Shown piece by piece: positions 8,855 to 20,318 of a DNA stretch of 64,000 nucleotides; position 1 is the first letter of the stretch; every line of letters begins with the position of its first letter. Made by a program: the position numbers and the translations under genes. This DNA is from an uncultured Bacteroidota bacterium (lineage in GTDB: Bacteria > Bacteroidota > Bacteroidia > Flavobacteriales > Flavobacteriaceae): assembly GCA_902566635.1 (NCBI GenBank), contig CACFJP010000006.1, positions 19,037 through 83,036 of the forward strand, in the 5' to 3' direction. The notes below the pieces were generated by a model. It saw only the letters and a list, made by a program, of their open reading frames with translations, had not been told where the DNA came from and did no database searches.

Positions 8855-9943
8855 TCAATTTCTTTTCAACGCATTGTTAAGAGGAACAATTTCCTCTCCC
8901 TCAAAGGCAACAACAAAACTACCATTGTATCCTTTTTCTATTGCACGTTTTTGAAGATTTTTTGCTTGTTCATAACTGCTCGCATTACCCATAAAATATT
9001 TGTATAAACTGCCAGTTTTTACTCGTTTGATGGGAGACAATCCTTTAAAGTTAATTGACTTTGGTTCTACCGCTGTTTTGCTAGCCGAAATTTGCACTCT
9101 AAAAACATAGTCGGATGTTGTGCTTTCTTCGGCTGAATCTACACTGTTATCTTCGAAAACAACATCCTCTTGCAAATCCGATTGAAGTTGATTTTTATAA
9201 GTGATAATTGCCTTTGCAATGGCTTCACTCATTTCAGTTTGACCTCTCTTTGAGTTGAGATATGCGCCTTCAATCTTGTTTGTCAAAAAACCAAGTTCAA
9301 CCAATACACTAGGCATATATGTATTTCGCAAAACCAAAAACCCTGCTTGCTTAACTGTTCTATTTTTCCGCTTTAAGTTTCGAACAAAACTCTGCTGTAT
9401 GGTATTGGCCGCTTGAATACTTTGATCCAAATAGGTTTCTTGCATCAGCACTAAGCTTATGACAGATTCTGGGTTGTTAGGGTCAAAACCATCATAATTT
9501 TTTTCGTAGTCCTCTTCGAGAAAAATAACAGAGTTTTCTTTCTGCGCAATTCTAAAATTTCGATCATTTTCATGAAGACCCAACACAAAAGTTCCTGCCC
9601 CATAGGCATTGGAGGTATGCGCATCACAATGGATAGAGACAAACAAATCTGCTTTTGCAGTATTGGCAATATCTGCACGTTTATTCAATGGAATAAATAC
9701 ATCACTTTTTCTAGTGTAAATGATGTTGATATCAGATTTTTTTTTCAGAATGGCACCGATTTTGAGTGTAACGTTTAAAGCAATATGCTTTTCGTAGTAC
9801 TGATTTCCACGGTTTCCCGAATCTTTACCACCGTGGCCAGCATCGAGTACGACAGTAAAAGTATCATTGCTTTTTGATTCCTGTGCATACAAGCAAGTTA
9901 TCGATAGAATCAAGAGGATAAAAACGATAGAAATATGACGCAT
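8855..9943 (-). CDS. N-acetylmuramoyl-L-alanine amidase (Amidase_3) with C-terminal SPOR-like region
   Basis: A 362-residue exported enzyme that cuts the amide bond between MurNAc and the peptide stem. Amidase_3 marks are VVLDAGHGGKDSG (zinc His), EKHIALNV (zinc Glu), VSIHCDA (zinc His) and VLVELGFLTN (catalytic Glu). The last 75 residues resemble a SPOR domain, which binds denuded glycan at the division site. ATG 9943 was chosen because it gives a proper signal peptide (MRHISIVFILLILSITCLYA); the frame extends 24 codons further without one. The start region overlaps the upstream region of the divergent lptD. Confidence 0.9.
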   Translation of the reverse strand: MRHISIVFILLILSITCLYAQESKSNDTFTVVLDAGHGGKDSGNRGNQYYEKHIALNVTLKIGAILKKKSDINIIYTRKSDVFIPLNKRADIANTAKADLFVSIHCDAHTSNAYGAGTFVLGLHENDRNFRIAQKENSVIFLEEDYEKNYDGFDPNNPESVISLVLMQETYLDQSIQAANTIQQSFVRNLKRKNRTVKQAGFLVLRNTYMPSVLVELGFLTNKIEGAYLNSKRGQTEMSEAIAKAIITYKNQLQSDLQEDVVFEDNSVDSAEESTTSDYVFRVQISASKTAVEPKSINFKGLSPIKRVKTGSLYKYFMGNASSYEQAKNLQKRAIEKGYNGSFVVAFEGEEIVPLNNALKRN

Positions 9944-9963
9944 CCTTCCCAAAAAAATAGTCG

Positions 9964-9971
9964 TATTTTTG
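9964..9971 (+). promoter_or_regulatory. Candidate -7 box for lptD (TATTTTTG)
   Basis: The octamer TATTTTTG matches the Bacteroidota -7 consensus TANNTTTG exactly and lies 20 bases before the TTG at 9992. No good -33 TTG is seen at the usual distance, so support is partial. If real, transcription would begin near 9978, which rules out the ATG at 9935 as the lptD start. Confidence 0.35.
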
Positions 9972-9991
9972 AATTCTACAAAAAGGGGCTT

Positions 9992-12616
9992 TTGACAAAA
10001 GTAAGACATATTCATTCATTTCAGCTCTTTCCCACATTGACAGTCGTATTATTGTCTTTTTTTTGTGCATCTGGACAGGAGCAGTCTCTCACAAAAACAG
10101 AAAAAGACTCTATTGCAACAAACGACACCATCCCTCAAAATAAAGCAATGCTGTTGGACCAAATTAAACGGAATGCACTAGGAACCATTACGATTAATCG
10201 AGCAAAAAAGACCATGACGCTCTATGATGAAGCAGAGCTTTATTATCAAAACATAGAGTTGAAGGCAGGACAAATCGATTTGGATTACAACACCAATATT
10301 GTTTTTGCTAGGCCAATCATCGATAGCACTGGTCAGTATATTCAATATCCATCATTCAAACAAGGTAGTGATGAGGTTTTTCCAGATTCACTAAAATTTA
10401 ATTTTAATAATAAAAAGGCTGTGATATGGAATTCTAAAAGTCAGCAGCAAGGGATGAATGTTTTGGCAGAGACCACAAAAAAGGAAAATGACTCGGTCTA
10501 TTACATCAAAAATGCACGTATTACAACCTCGGAGGATGTAGAAAATCCAGATTATTTTGTTCGCATTCGCAAAGGGAAGTTTGTACCACAAAAAAAAATT
10601 ATTGCCAGCGGAAACCAGCTTTATATTGCTGATGTACCCACCCCTGTTTTTTTACCATTTGCCTATTTTCCAATGACGAAAGACAGAGAAAGTGGTGTTA
10701 TTTTTCCGACCATAGGCGAAAACTTTAAGCGAGGATATTTTATGCAAAATGGAGGTTATTACATTGCAGCAAGCGATTATTTTGACATGGCATTATTGGG
10801 TGATTATTACACCAATGGCAGCTATGGTTTTCGTGTCGAGTCGAACTACAATGTCAAATATAAATTTAGGGGAAATCTCTCGTTTCGTTTTGAAAATCTG
10901 ATTAGTGGAGAAAGAGGATTTCCAGGCTATAGCAAAAGTAATATATACAACCTTCGATGGTCCCATAGTAAAGATTCTAAATCCAATCCAAACAGTCGAT
11001 TTTCAGCGTCTGTAAACCTGGGAAGTAGCACCTATTTTAGAGAATCCCTAAATCAAATCAACACTGGAAATTTTTTGAATAATACCTTATCATCATCTGT
11101 TTCCTATGCAAGAACTTTTCCGAAATATCCCTCTGTAAATCTTTCACTTTCAGCATCTCATAGCCAGAACACAAGAACTCAAACAATAAACATGACACTG
11201 CCAACTTTTCAAGCGAATATGGAACGAATTTATCCTTTCGCAAAACGTACTGGGTCAAAGAAAGGTATCATTCAGAACATCAATTTTCAATACAGTGTTA
11301 GAGGGGAGAATCGGTTGGAAATGAAGGATGAAGAATTTTTAGCACCTGGGATGTTTGATAATGCAAAATCAGGTTTTAAACATCAAATCCCAATCAATAC
11401 ATCGTTCAAAGTGGCAAAACACTTTAACTTTTCTGTTGGGGGAAACTATGAAGACACTTGGGTATTCGAAACAATTAAGAAAAATGACTATGATCCAAAG
11501 CTCGAAAGTGTTGCTGCGCAAGATACGATTCGAGGGTTTGATCGATTCAACAAATACAATTATAGTGCGGGGGTGAGTACAACTCTTTATGGGATATTTG
11601 ATTTTAAGGAAGACTCAAAAATCAAGTCTATACGTCACGTTATCAATGCAAATGTCAGTTACAACGATTCGCCTAGTTTTGAAAAATACTATGATGAATA
11701 TATCATCGATGCCAATGGAAATACTCGTGATTACACACGTTTTGAAACGAGTTTGTATGGGCAACCTGGAATAAATAAATCTAGGTCAATGAATTTTGCT
11801 TTGCGAAACACGATTGAAGCAAAAGTAAGAGACCCTGATACTTTAGCAACAGAACCCAAAAAGATTAAAATTTTAAACAATCTAAATTTTTCTACTAGTT
11901 TTAACTTTGAGGCAGATTCACTTCGTTGGAGTCCAGTTAGAATGTCAACAGTCATACCCCTTTTAGACAACAAGCTAAATATTAATTTGGGAGCGACTTT
12001 TGACCCTTATGGTATCGATGATAATGGAAGTAGAATCAACACCCTAAACATCAATAATGGAGGGGGTATGTTTCGAATGACCAGCGCAAACATGAATTGG
12101 GGATATAAATTTTCAAGTGATTCCAAGTCAAAAGACGATTCTTCCTCAAATAATGACTCGAGTAACAATAATGATTTGTTTGGTGGAAGTCAAGATTTCA
12201 GCGACCGTAGGTTTACAGCAGAAAAAAGTAGCACGCAGGTAAATGGCCAAGATGATGAAGAGCAAAACTCATTTTATCGCACAAAAATACCATGGAGCTT
12301 CAATCTTAGGCACAGCTTGACCTATTCAAATGCAAAGAAAAACCGCGACATTTCAAACAATTCTCTAATGGTCTCTGGATCAGTTGGGCTGACACCCAAG
12401 TGGGATGTGGGGGTTTCAACTGGTTATGACTTTAAAAATAAAGGAATTACTTATACCAACTTTCGAATTGAAAGAGACTTGGATAGTTGGGTCATGAACT
12501 TGGCCTGGACACCATTCGGAAATCGACAGTCATGGTACTTTTTTATTGGTGTTAGAAGTGGGTTTTTAAGTGATTTAAAATATGAGAAGCGAAGAGAACC
12601 AGATAGAAAATTATAA
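9992..12616 (+). CDS. lptD: LPS-assembly protein LptD-like outer-membrane beta-barrel
   Basis: A large exported barrel (874 residues from this start) that would insert lipopolysaccharide into the outer leaflet. It has an N-terminal OstA/LptA-like jellyroll region (about residues 45-215) and a long Tyr/Phe/Asn-rich beta-strand region with alternating aromatic pattern to the C-terminus. An Asn/Ser/Asp-rich linker lies near 710-740. Start choice: ATG 9935 is in frame but adds 19 non-hydrophobic residues ahead of the signal peptide and overlaps the divergent amidase gene. TTG 9992 is preceded by AAGGGG at good spacing, follows a TATTTTTG box and gives the signal peptide TKVRHIHSFQLFPTLTVVLL. Choice is moderately supported. 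Confidence 0.85.
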   Translation: MTKVRHIHSFQLFPTLTVVLLSFFCASGQEQSLTKTEKDSIATNDTIPQNKAMLLDQIKRNALGTITINRAKKTMTLYDEAELYYQNIELKAGQIDLDYNTNIVFARPIIDSTGQYIQYPSFKQGSDEVFPDSLKFNFNNKKAVIWNSKSQQQGMNVLAETTKKENDSVYYIKNARITTSEDVENPDYFVRIRKGKFVPQKKIIASGNQLYIADVPTPVFLPFAYFPMTKDRESGVIFPTIGENFKRGYFMQNGGYYIAASDYFDMALLGDYYTNGSYGFRVESNYNVKYKFRGNLSFRFENLISGERGFPGYSKSNIYNLRWSHSKDSKSNPNSRFSASVNLGSSTYFRESLNQINTGNFLNNTLSSSVSYARTFPKYPSVNLSLSASHSQNTRTQTINMTLPTFQANMERIYPFAKRTGSKKGIIQNINFQYSVRGENRLEMKDEEFLAPGMFDNAKSGFKHQIPINTSFKVAKHFNFSVGGNYEDTWVFETIKKNDYDPKLESVAAQDTIRGFDRFNKYNYSAGVSTTLYGIFDFKEDSKIKSIRHVINANVSYNDSPSFEKYYDEYIIDANGNTRDYTRFETSLYGQPGINKSRSMNFALRNTIEAKVRDPDTLATEPKKIKILNNLNFSTSFNFEADSLRWSPVRMSTVIPLLDNKLNINLGATFDPYGIDDNGSRINTLNINNGGGMFRMTSANMNWGYKFSSDSKSKDDSSSNNDSSNNNDLFGGSQDFSDRRFTAEKSSTQVNGQDDEEQNSFYRTKIPWSFNLRHSLTYSNAKKNRDISNNSLMVSGSVGLTPKWDVGVSTGYDFKNKGITYTNFRIERDLDSWVMNLAWTPFGNRQSWYFFIGVRSGFLSDLKYEKRREPDRKL

Positions 12617-12625
12617 TAAATAGAT

Positions 12626-13006
12626 ATGAAAAAAGTGATTAAAACAACAGAAGCACCTTCACCAATAGGTCCATATAATCAAGCCATTTTGGTTGACAAC
12701 ACACTTTATGCAAGTGGACAGATTGCACTGGATCCAAAAACGATGGAGCTAGTCAATGAGAACATTCAAGTAGAAACTACCCAAGTGATGAAAAACTTAT
12801 CAGAAGTACTTAAAACAGCAGGGATGGCGTTTGCCAATGTTGTAAAAACAACCATTTATCTAGCAGACATGGGAGATTTCTCCCTAGTAAACGAAGTATA
12901 TGGAGGTTATTTTAACGATGATGATGCGCCAGCAAGGGAGACCGTTCAAGTCGCACAGTTGCCCAAAAATGTTCGCGTCGAGATATCTGTGATTGCGATC
13001 CTTTAG
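12626..13006 (+). CDS. ridA: RidA family reactive intermediate deaminase
   Basis: A 126-residue protein of exact RidA length. It hydrolyses reactive enamine/imine intermediates made by PLP enzymes, protecting the cell. Family marks are SPIGPYNQAI near the N-terminus, LYASGQIALDP, and the C-terminal RVEISVIAIL with the conserved substrate-binding Arg. It starts 9 bases after lptD and may be co-transcribed with it. Its last 4 bases overlap the convergent kinase gene. Confidence 0.93.
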   Translation: MKKVIKTTEAPSPIGPYNQAILVDNTLYASGQIALDPKTMELVNENIQVETTQVMKNLSEVLKTAGMAFANVVKTTIYLADMGDFSLVNEVYGGYFNDDDAPARETVQVAQLPKNVRVEISVIAIL

Positions 13007-13854
13007 CTTTCGGATTTATGATAGGAAACAAGTCCTTCGATAGGTTTTTTCAAAATCCTACCCATTTTTAAGCCACGAGAAATAAGCTGTGACTCAAGTT
13101 CTGTATTCAAATAATAAGCGATTGAACCTATAAAATGAATAGGTAACTCTTTTGCATTATCGAATTGTAAAATTTGATTATCAATAAACAATCCTAACCC
13201 TTTATTGATAAGAGCATGAGCGTATGGTTCATTTTTGTTGACAATCAAAAACCTGGCAAATGTTGCCAGATAAGTGTTGGGGTTTGCTTTTTTGTAGAGG
13301 TTGGTTTTGATTTCCTCTGCTCCCAAATCAAATTCTTCCGCAAATAATTTGGCTAAAGGTTTGGGAATTTTGTTAAAATAATAATCCCTGAGCAACTGTC
13401 TTCCAAAATAATTGCCGCTTGCGTCATCCATTAAGATATAACCTAGCGATGTGATTTTTTGATGAACAGTCTCACCATCAAAAAAACTACAATTAGAACC
13501 TGTGCCAAGAATACAAACGATACTTGAATCCCCTTGGTCAGTGATTGCATAAACAGCAGCAAAGGTATCTTCCTTGACAGAAATAGATGCGTTTTGAAAG
13601 ATACTTTTTAAAACATCTCCCATCAATTTTCGCGGTGGCTCTGTACCACAACCGGCGCCATAAAAGTAGATGGAGTCAATCTCTTTTCTAACGCGATATA
13701 AATCGTAATTATTTATGATTCGCTCTTCAATGATTGCTTCTGTCAGCACCTGAGGATTTAAGCCAAGGGTATGCGTCTCTAGCAAAATATTGTTTGAATC
13801 ATCAATAGCGATCCAATCGGTTTTTGTTGACCCACTATCAATAATAAGTTTCAT
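13003..13854 (-). CDS. BadF/BadG-type ATPase, N-acetylglucosamine kinase-like
   Basis: A 283-residue ASKHA-fold protein with the phosphate-1 motif DSGSTKTDW near the N-terminus and the phosphate-2/adenosine motifs ILGTGSNCSFFDG in the middle. These resemble eukaryotic GlcNAc kinase and bacterial N-acetylhexosamine kinases, so it probably phosphorylates an amino sugar in the cytoplasm. Substrate is inferred. It is transcribed with the upstream gapdh and pfkA genes (14-base gap), a common order in Flavobacteriaceae, which hints at a role feeding glycolysis. Confidence 0.82.
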   Translation of the reverse strand: MKLIIDSGSTKTDWIAIDDSNNILLETHTLGLNPQVLTEAIIEERIINNYDLYRVRKEIDSIYFYGAGCGTEPPRKLMGDVLKSIFQNASISVKEDTFAAVYAITDQGDSSIVCILGTGSNCSFFDGETVHQKITSLGYILMDDASGNYFGRQLLRDYYFNKIPKPLAKLFAEEFDLGAEEIKTNLYKKANPNTYLATFARFLIVNKNEPYAHALINKGLGLFIDNQILQFDNAKELPIHFIGSIAYYLNTELESQLISRGLKMGRILKKPIEGLVSYHKSES

Positions 13855-13868
13855 AGATTGAGATTAGA

Positions 13869-14885
<1,017 letters not shown>

Positions 14886-14898
14886 TTAATTAATAAAT

Positions 14899-15885
14899 TT
14901 AAAGTGTCATAATGTCTGAAACTCTGATGAGTTCACGTTTGATTTCTGATTTTCCTTTGATGGCTTTGTTGAGTGGAGTTAAGATAATTTCCCCATTTTG
15001 AATACCTACCATCTGGCCACTCACACCATCGATTATACACTCGACAGCTTTGAGACCCATGCGACTTGCCAAAACCCGATCAAAACAAGATGGTATACCA
15101 CCCCGCTGAATATGACCTAATACAGAAACTCTAACCTCATAGTCAGGCATATTCTGTTCAACGTGTTCTGCAAGTTCAAATACATTTTTACCAATCTTAT
15201 CACCCTCTGCAACAACGACAATGCTTGAGGATTTTCCTGATTTTTTACTCCTCTTCAATGACTCTAATAAGCGATCAAGACCAAGGTTTTCTTCAGGGAT
15301 TAAGATTTCCTCTGCGCCAGCTCCTATCCCAACATTTAAAGCAATATGACCTGCATCTCGTCCCATGACCTCAACAAAAAACAATCGATTGTGTGAAATC
15401 GCTGTATCTCTGATTTTGTCAATCGCCTCAACAACTGTATTCAGAGCTGTATCATAGCCTATGGTATGGGAGGTGCCATAGATGTCATTGTCAATTGTTC
15501 CTGGGACACCAATGACTGGAATCTTGTGCTCTTGTTCAAAAAACATTCCTCCAGTAAAGCTACCATCACCTCCAATGACGATCAAAGCATCTACGTTGTG
15601 CTTTTTGAGGTTTTCATAAGCTTTTTGCCTACCCTTTTTGTCATGAAAATCTAGTGATCTAGCAGATTTAAGTTTTGTGCCACCCTTGTTAATGATGTTG
15701 TTTACACTTCTTGGGTTTAATGGGCGAATATCACCTTCAATCAAGCCTTGGTATCCACGATATACACCAGAGCATTCTAGATTGAAGTGAGAGCAGCTGC
15801 GAACAACAGATCGTATCGCAGCGTTCATTCCCGGAGCATCTCCCCCAGAAGTCAGTACAGCAATATGTTTAGGCTTTACAGGCAT
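14899..15885 (-). CDS. pfkA: ATP-dependent 6-phosphofructokinase
   Basis: A 328-residue PfkA that phosphorylates fructose-6-phosphate. Visible motifs are TSGGDAPGMNAAIR (ATP site), GGDGSFTGG, the catalytic PGTIDNDIYGT loop, VMGRDAGHIA and the effector-site segment near the C-terminus. Gly in GGDGS supports ATP rather than pyrophosphate as donor. It is the first gene of a pfkA-gap-kinase unit; the 110-base AT-rich gap upstream probably holds the promoter, but I found no exact TANNTTTG box there. Confidence 0.96.
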   Translation of the reverse strand: MPVKPKHIAVLTSGGDAPGMNAAIRSVVRSCSHFNLECSGVYRGYQGLIEGDIRPLNPRSVNNIINKGGTKLKSARSLDFHDKKGRQKAYENLKKHNVDALIVIGGDGSFTGGMFFEQEHKIPVIGVPGTIDNDIYGTSHTIGYDTALNTVVEAIDKIRDTAISHNRLFFVEVMGRDAGHIALNVGIGAGAEEILIPEENLGLDRLLESLKRSKKSGKSSSIVVVAEGDKIGKNVFELAEHVEQNMPDYEVRVSVLGHIQRGGIPSCFDRVLASRMGLKAVECIIDGVSGQMVGIQNGEIILTPLNKAIKGKSEIKRELIRVSDIMTL

Positions 15886-15995
15886 TATAGAATGGCGAAA
15901 TTACAAACTATATTTCTGAAATCATTGATATTATTAGAAATTGAAGATTAAAAAATTAAAGTGCTGAAAATCGTATTTAAAATCAACATTTTTCA

Positions 15996-18900
15996 TTAAA
16001 TCGTGTTCTTTTTTACAATCTTCTTAATCAAAGATTTAAAATCATCGAATTCTACCTGGTATGATAGACCAACGCCCTGCGTATATCCTAACTCATCCCC
16101 AAAGTATTGAAATTCATTTTCTCTGTTGAAGATACGTGCACGAAGCGCACCATCTTTACTCAATAAAAACTCGATCGTAACATCCCCAACAATGATTGTT
16201 TCTTCAACACCCCCAAATGGAACGCCGAGTTTGCCATTGATCAGTAAACGATCTGATACTTTGGTAACCAATGTCAAACCCAGTCGATCGCGTGTTCTTG
16301 CGATTGATTCGGAGTTACGATCACCTTGCAAATAATTTAGTCCAAGTTTAAGTTTCTCCTCATCTCCAGAAAATATAGATTCAAAAACGCCTGATGCTTT
16401 TTGAAAAAGGTTATTCGTTAATGCTTGTGCTGTTATGGCTGAAAGTGATAAATCGCTGATAAAAACGCCTTGCGACAACAAGGATATGGCTTGGATTTGC
16501 CTGCGCTCTTCATCATCGAGTTTATAGGCAAGGTCGTTTCGAACATTTGCAGATGTATTTGGGAAATCGATCGTAAAGCTAGGTGCTTCAAGTTGCATTA
16601 TACTACCGGTTAAATTAATTTTTACATCCGTTGGGATTTTTCTATTCAGTCCTGGATTTTCCAGCAAAATAGCTGGGTTTGCACCACCAGGCACTTCATA
16701 AATGGCTTGTAAATTCAATTGAGCATCCAGTGGATTACCATTCCATAATATAGTTCCTCCTGGCTCAAGTCGAAATTCTTTTTCTAAGATGCCAAAATTT
16801 TTGAATTGATAGATTCCGTTTAAAGCAATAAAATCCCCAAACACGTTAAAATTTCCATCAGTGTTTATTTCCATCAGAATACTTCCAACACCGGAGCCTC
16901 GAAGTGTACTTCCCGTGTCGCTGTCAAATAAAAGCTCTAATTCGGCATCTTGTGTAATTGACAAATCAAAATTAAGTGTCAAACCCTTTATCAAACTGGG
17001 AGAACTTGTTTCATTGTTATCATTTTGAGTTGCTTTTTTATCAACAAATTTTAGATATGAAACATCCTCAATACTGCCTCTGTTATCAACTGCAATAACA
17101 ATGTTTGTTCCCTCTGCCGAGCTGCCATCAAGGTCAAAAGTCAGAGATTGGGATGGTCCATGAATACGCGCATTTCCATTGAAAAACGCCTTCCCATAAT
17201 AGTTATTATCATAACTATCGTCTGTGTCGAGAATGAGAAAGTTTGGACTTGTAAAATTCATGTCCAAGTTGAAAAACTTGAAGTTTTGATGAAGAACTGT
17301 TCCGTCAAAAGAAGCCGAGGTCGAATTAATTCTATCGATCAATGTCGTTTGCTCAAACGTAAAAGATGTTGGATTTACCTTTACCCTCGACCCAACTACA
17401 AGACTATATCCTACATTTAAGTAAGGAACAGAAAATTCAAACCCATCCAAAAACAACTCCCCTTGCAACATCGGCTGACTCCATTTGCCATCAATGGAGA
17501 TAGAGCCGTCAACCTGTCCCAGTATATCTGTCATTGCATTTCCAATCAACTGATCGAGGATAGCTGCTGGAAACGACTGAAAAGTGGCATTTAGGTTAAG
17601 GTTATTCTCACTTTCAGAGGAAATCAGACCCTCTACTGAGCTTGTCATAAATCCATCATCGATAGTGTTGAACGATAATTGATATGCGTCTTGTTCTTCA
17701 TTAGAGCTCAGCGAAACAAGTGCATCTCCCAACATTACGTTGTTGAATGTCATAGAGTCAATTTTCACATCGGCCTCTCCTCCAAACTTATCGTTATCAA
17801 AAGTAATATCCAAAGTCCCGTTAGTTATTCCACTGATACTTCTCTTTGGTTTTGGTAAAATAAAGTCAGAGAGATTTATATTTTCAAAAAGTATATTTAA
17901 TCGTTGTGATGCTTGTTGATAAAATGAAAAATGAAGTGCTGATTCATTATTTGAAAAAACAGTTGAGCCAATCTCAAAACCCTGTTTTGTTAACAGTAAT
18001 TTACTCGTTCTGGTATCGAGGTGATTGATCTTCCATTGCTTTGACTGAAAAGCAATTGTTGATGGTTGTATGCCAAACTCTAACTCTTGCTTTTCATTGA
18101 GTGTAGCAAAAAAATTCAACTCGCTACTAAATGAATTGTTTTCAAATTCCGCTCTAAAGTGCAGTTTGTCATCAAATACCGAATTGATCAACCAGAACTG
18201 TTCCAAGTTAAAGTTTTCTCCGTTGACCTGACTAATTTGAAGGTTGGTTTTGTAAAAAGGATTGACATTGTCTATTGTAAAACGAACTTCTGAAAAGTAG
18301 TTGTTCTTAAAACGAATTTTAGGTATATCGATCTGAAAAAATGTATAATTCGGGTCAGCGGTGAGCTTGCCACGGAAAAAAGAATCATCAGGGATTGTAA
18401 TTTGTTCTAGAAAAGCGCCGGAAAACTTCTCTTTTAAGTTGATGTTAAAATTCATAAAAGAGGATTGATCTACTTCGATTGACTGATAATTGGAAAAATA
18501 ACTTCCAAAAGAATTGCGAAGCATTTTTTCCACATCCAACAATTCAAATCTGCCATAAATCAAACCACTTATAAAATCAATGGATTGAAAATTAAAAAAG
18601 CGTAAATCTTTATTCACTCTTGACTGAATTGTAAAGTCTTTAAACGAATATAGCTGATCATCAACATTGATTTGTACAGAATTTGCCTTGATATCGCCAA
18701 TGAATTCATTTAGTTGATTTCCAAGATTTACAATTTCAAAGTTTCCAGAAAAATCTCTTTCCTTTTTAAAAGTAGAAGGGAAAATGCTTTTGAGTTTTAG
18801 CTGATTCACATCTGCAAATACTGACAATTTATGAAGGGAGTCATTTGCATTAAACTCACCCTCCATCTGTATTTTTGCTTCACTATCTCTTATATCAACA

Positions 18901-20318
18901 GAGCCAAGAATTTGTCCATTTTTTGCATCGAGGTTTACTGCAATAGTATCAAGTTTGATGTCTTGAAAGGTAAAAGAGGAAAAATACCCACTTAATTCTG
19001 TATCAAGCTGATTGAGTTGAAGACCCTTTCCTTTTACAACAAATGAAAAGTCACTAACACCCATAGTATTTTGCTTTAGTAAACCACCCATATCAAATTG
19101 ATTTCCACGAACCCTTCCATCGTAATATAAATGCGATTGAGAATCTTTTTTTAGAAAACCAACATCAACATCCAACAGACCAAATGAGGTGTAGAGCGCC
19201 ATATCAACCTTATGATTGGAGAAGTGACGAGCAATCTCTCCAGTCATTTTTGAGGTTCCCAAATGTTGTAGAAAATCAACTTTTGATTGCTCCAAAGTAG
19301 GCATAAATGCTAGGATGTCTTTTGGGTTAATAATCAACTCATCTATGACTAGTTTAGAAGTGTTTTCTGAATTGTTGAAAGAAAGTGATCCTGACAAATT
19401 ACTGTCTGGAAGAGCAAGCCGAAAAGAGTCCAATGAAAACTTGTTAGGTGTTCCAGAAAAAGTAAGTTCGTCTATAAGAAAGCTATCCGGACCTGAAATG
19501 TTTGGAACAAAAGAACGAATATCCTCCACTCCAATGGTAGACTCAAGTGCATTAGCATCAATAAAAATATCATTGAATGAATCTTGTATCCCAGCTGCTG
19601 GAAAGAGCATAGAAAGATTAGCATTGACCTGTGAGTTTGGAGTGGTAATATTTAATTTTTCAAGTTTGGCTGCCCCTGAAACTATTGAAAATGAAGCATT
19701 GGAATGAATGATATCCAAAGCATAACCCTCAGCAAATAGACTCATTTCTTCAATAACTCCCGAAAAATCAGCGCTTTTGGAAGAAATGTCGATGAGTTTC
19801 GCATTGATATTGGAAATGATTTGATAATTAGAATCGATATCATTTTCGTCAAGGAATTGAAGCCTGCTTTCATTGAGTTTGACTTGACTAGCACTAAACT
19901 TCGCACCTTTTGAGAAATTTAATTTTTCTAAAAAAATTTGGAAGTTGGATAGGCTTTCATCTATATATTTAACATGATTCAGCAAAAAAGAATCTACAGT
20001 AACTTCGCCCAAATAGATGTCATTATTGATTAGACCACCAAAGTGTCGAGACTCAATTTCGAGGTGATTCACAAAAATCAAGGTATCATTTTTGTGATCT
20101 TTTATGAGCAAGTCTTCAAATGAGCTTATGCCAATAGGATTCATAAAAAAGGAGCGAATCGAGAGGTCAACATCAAAATCATTGATGAGTTTGTTTTTTA
20201 ACCACGAATTCAAAGCAGATTGACCAATTGGAGAATAAAATATGATAAATGTGAGTATGGTAAGACCAATACTCAAGAGTGTAATTTTTTTTGTGGTACG
20301 CAAGTGTTTTTGGGTCAA
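15996..20318 (-). CDS. tamB: TamB family translocation/assembly module protein
   Basis: A very long protein (1440 residues) with one N-terminal membrane anchor (about residues 12-30) followed by repetitive beta-strand sequence and a C-terminal DUF490/TamB domain (about 1100-1430). TamB-like proteins form periplasm-spanning hydrophobic grooves that move phospholipids to the outer membrane and help assemble outer-membrane proteins. The start is TTG 20318; no ATG gives an intact anchor. It is divergent from tsaD with only 35 bases between starts, so its 5' end overlaps the tsaD promoter. Confidence 0.9.
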   Translation of the reverse strand: MTQKHLRTTKKITLLSIGLTILTFIIFYSPIGQSALNSWLKNKLINDFDVDLSIRSFFMNPIGISSFEDLLIKDHKNDTLIFVNHLEIESRHFGGLINNDIYLGEVTVDSFLLNHVKYIDESLSNFQIFLEKLNFSKGAKFSASQVKLNESRLQFLDENDIDSNYQIISNINAKLIDISSKSADFSGVIEEMSLFAEGYALDIIHSNASFSIVSGAAKLEKLNITTPNSQVNANLSMLFPAAGIQDSFNDIFIDANALESTIGVEDIRSFVPNISGPDSFLIDELTFSGTPNKFSLDSFRLALPDSNLSGSLSFNNSENTSKLVIDELIINPKDILAFMPTLEQSKVDFLQHLGTSKMTGEIARHFSNHKVDMALYTSFGLLDVDVGFLKKDSQSHLYYDGRVRGNQFDMGGLLKQNTMGVSDFSFVVKGKGLQLNQLDTELSGYFSSFTFQDIKLDTIAVNLDAKNGQILGSVDIRDSEAKIQMEGEFNANDSLHKLSVFADVNQLKLKSIFPSTFKKERDFSGNFEIVNLGNQLNEFIGDIKANSVQINVDDQLYSFKDFTIQSRVNKDLRFFNFQSIDFISGLIYGRFELLDVEKMLRNSFGSYFSNYQSIEVDQSSFMNFNINLKEKFSGAFLEQITIPDDSFFRGKLTADPNYTFFQIDIPKIRFKNNYFSEVRFTIDNVNPFYKTNLQISQVNGENFNLEQFWLINSVFDDKLHFRAEFENNSFSSELNFFATLNEKQELEFGIQPSTIAFQSKQWKINHLDTRTSKLLLTKQGFEIGSTVFSNNESALHFSFYQQASQRLNILFENINLSDFILPKPKRSISGITNGTLDITFDNDKFGGEADVKIDSMTFNNVMLGDALVSLSSNEEQDAYQLSFNTIDDGFMTSSVEGLISSESENNLNLNATFQSFPAAILDQLIGNAMTDILGQVDGSISIDGKWSQPMLQGELFLDGFEFSVPYLNVGYSLVVGSRVKVNPTSFTFEQTTLIDRINSTSASFDGTVLHQNFKFFNLDMNFTSPNFLILDTDDSYDNNYYGKAFFNGNARIHGPSQSLTFDLDGSSAEGTNIVIAVDNRGSIEDVSYLKFVDKKATQNDNNETSSPSLIKGLTLNFDLSITQDAELELLFDSDTGSTLRGSGVGSILMEINTDGNFNVFGDFIALNGIYQFKNFGILEKEFRLEPGGTILWNGNPLDAQLNLQAIYEVPGGANPAILLENPGLNRKIPTDVKINLTGSIMQLEAPSFTIDFPNTSANVRNDLAYKLDDEERRQIQAISLLSQGVFISDLSLSAITAQALTNNLFQKASGVFESIFSGDEEKLKLGLNYLQGDRNSESIARTRDRLGLTLVTKVSDRLLINGKLGVPFGGVEETIIVGDVTIEFLLSKDGALRARIFNRENEFQYFGDELGYTQGVGLSYQVEFDDFKSLIKKIVKKNTI

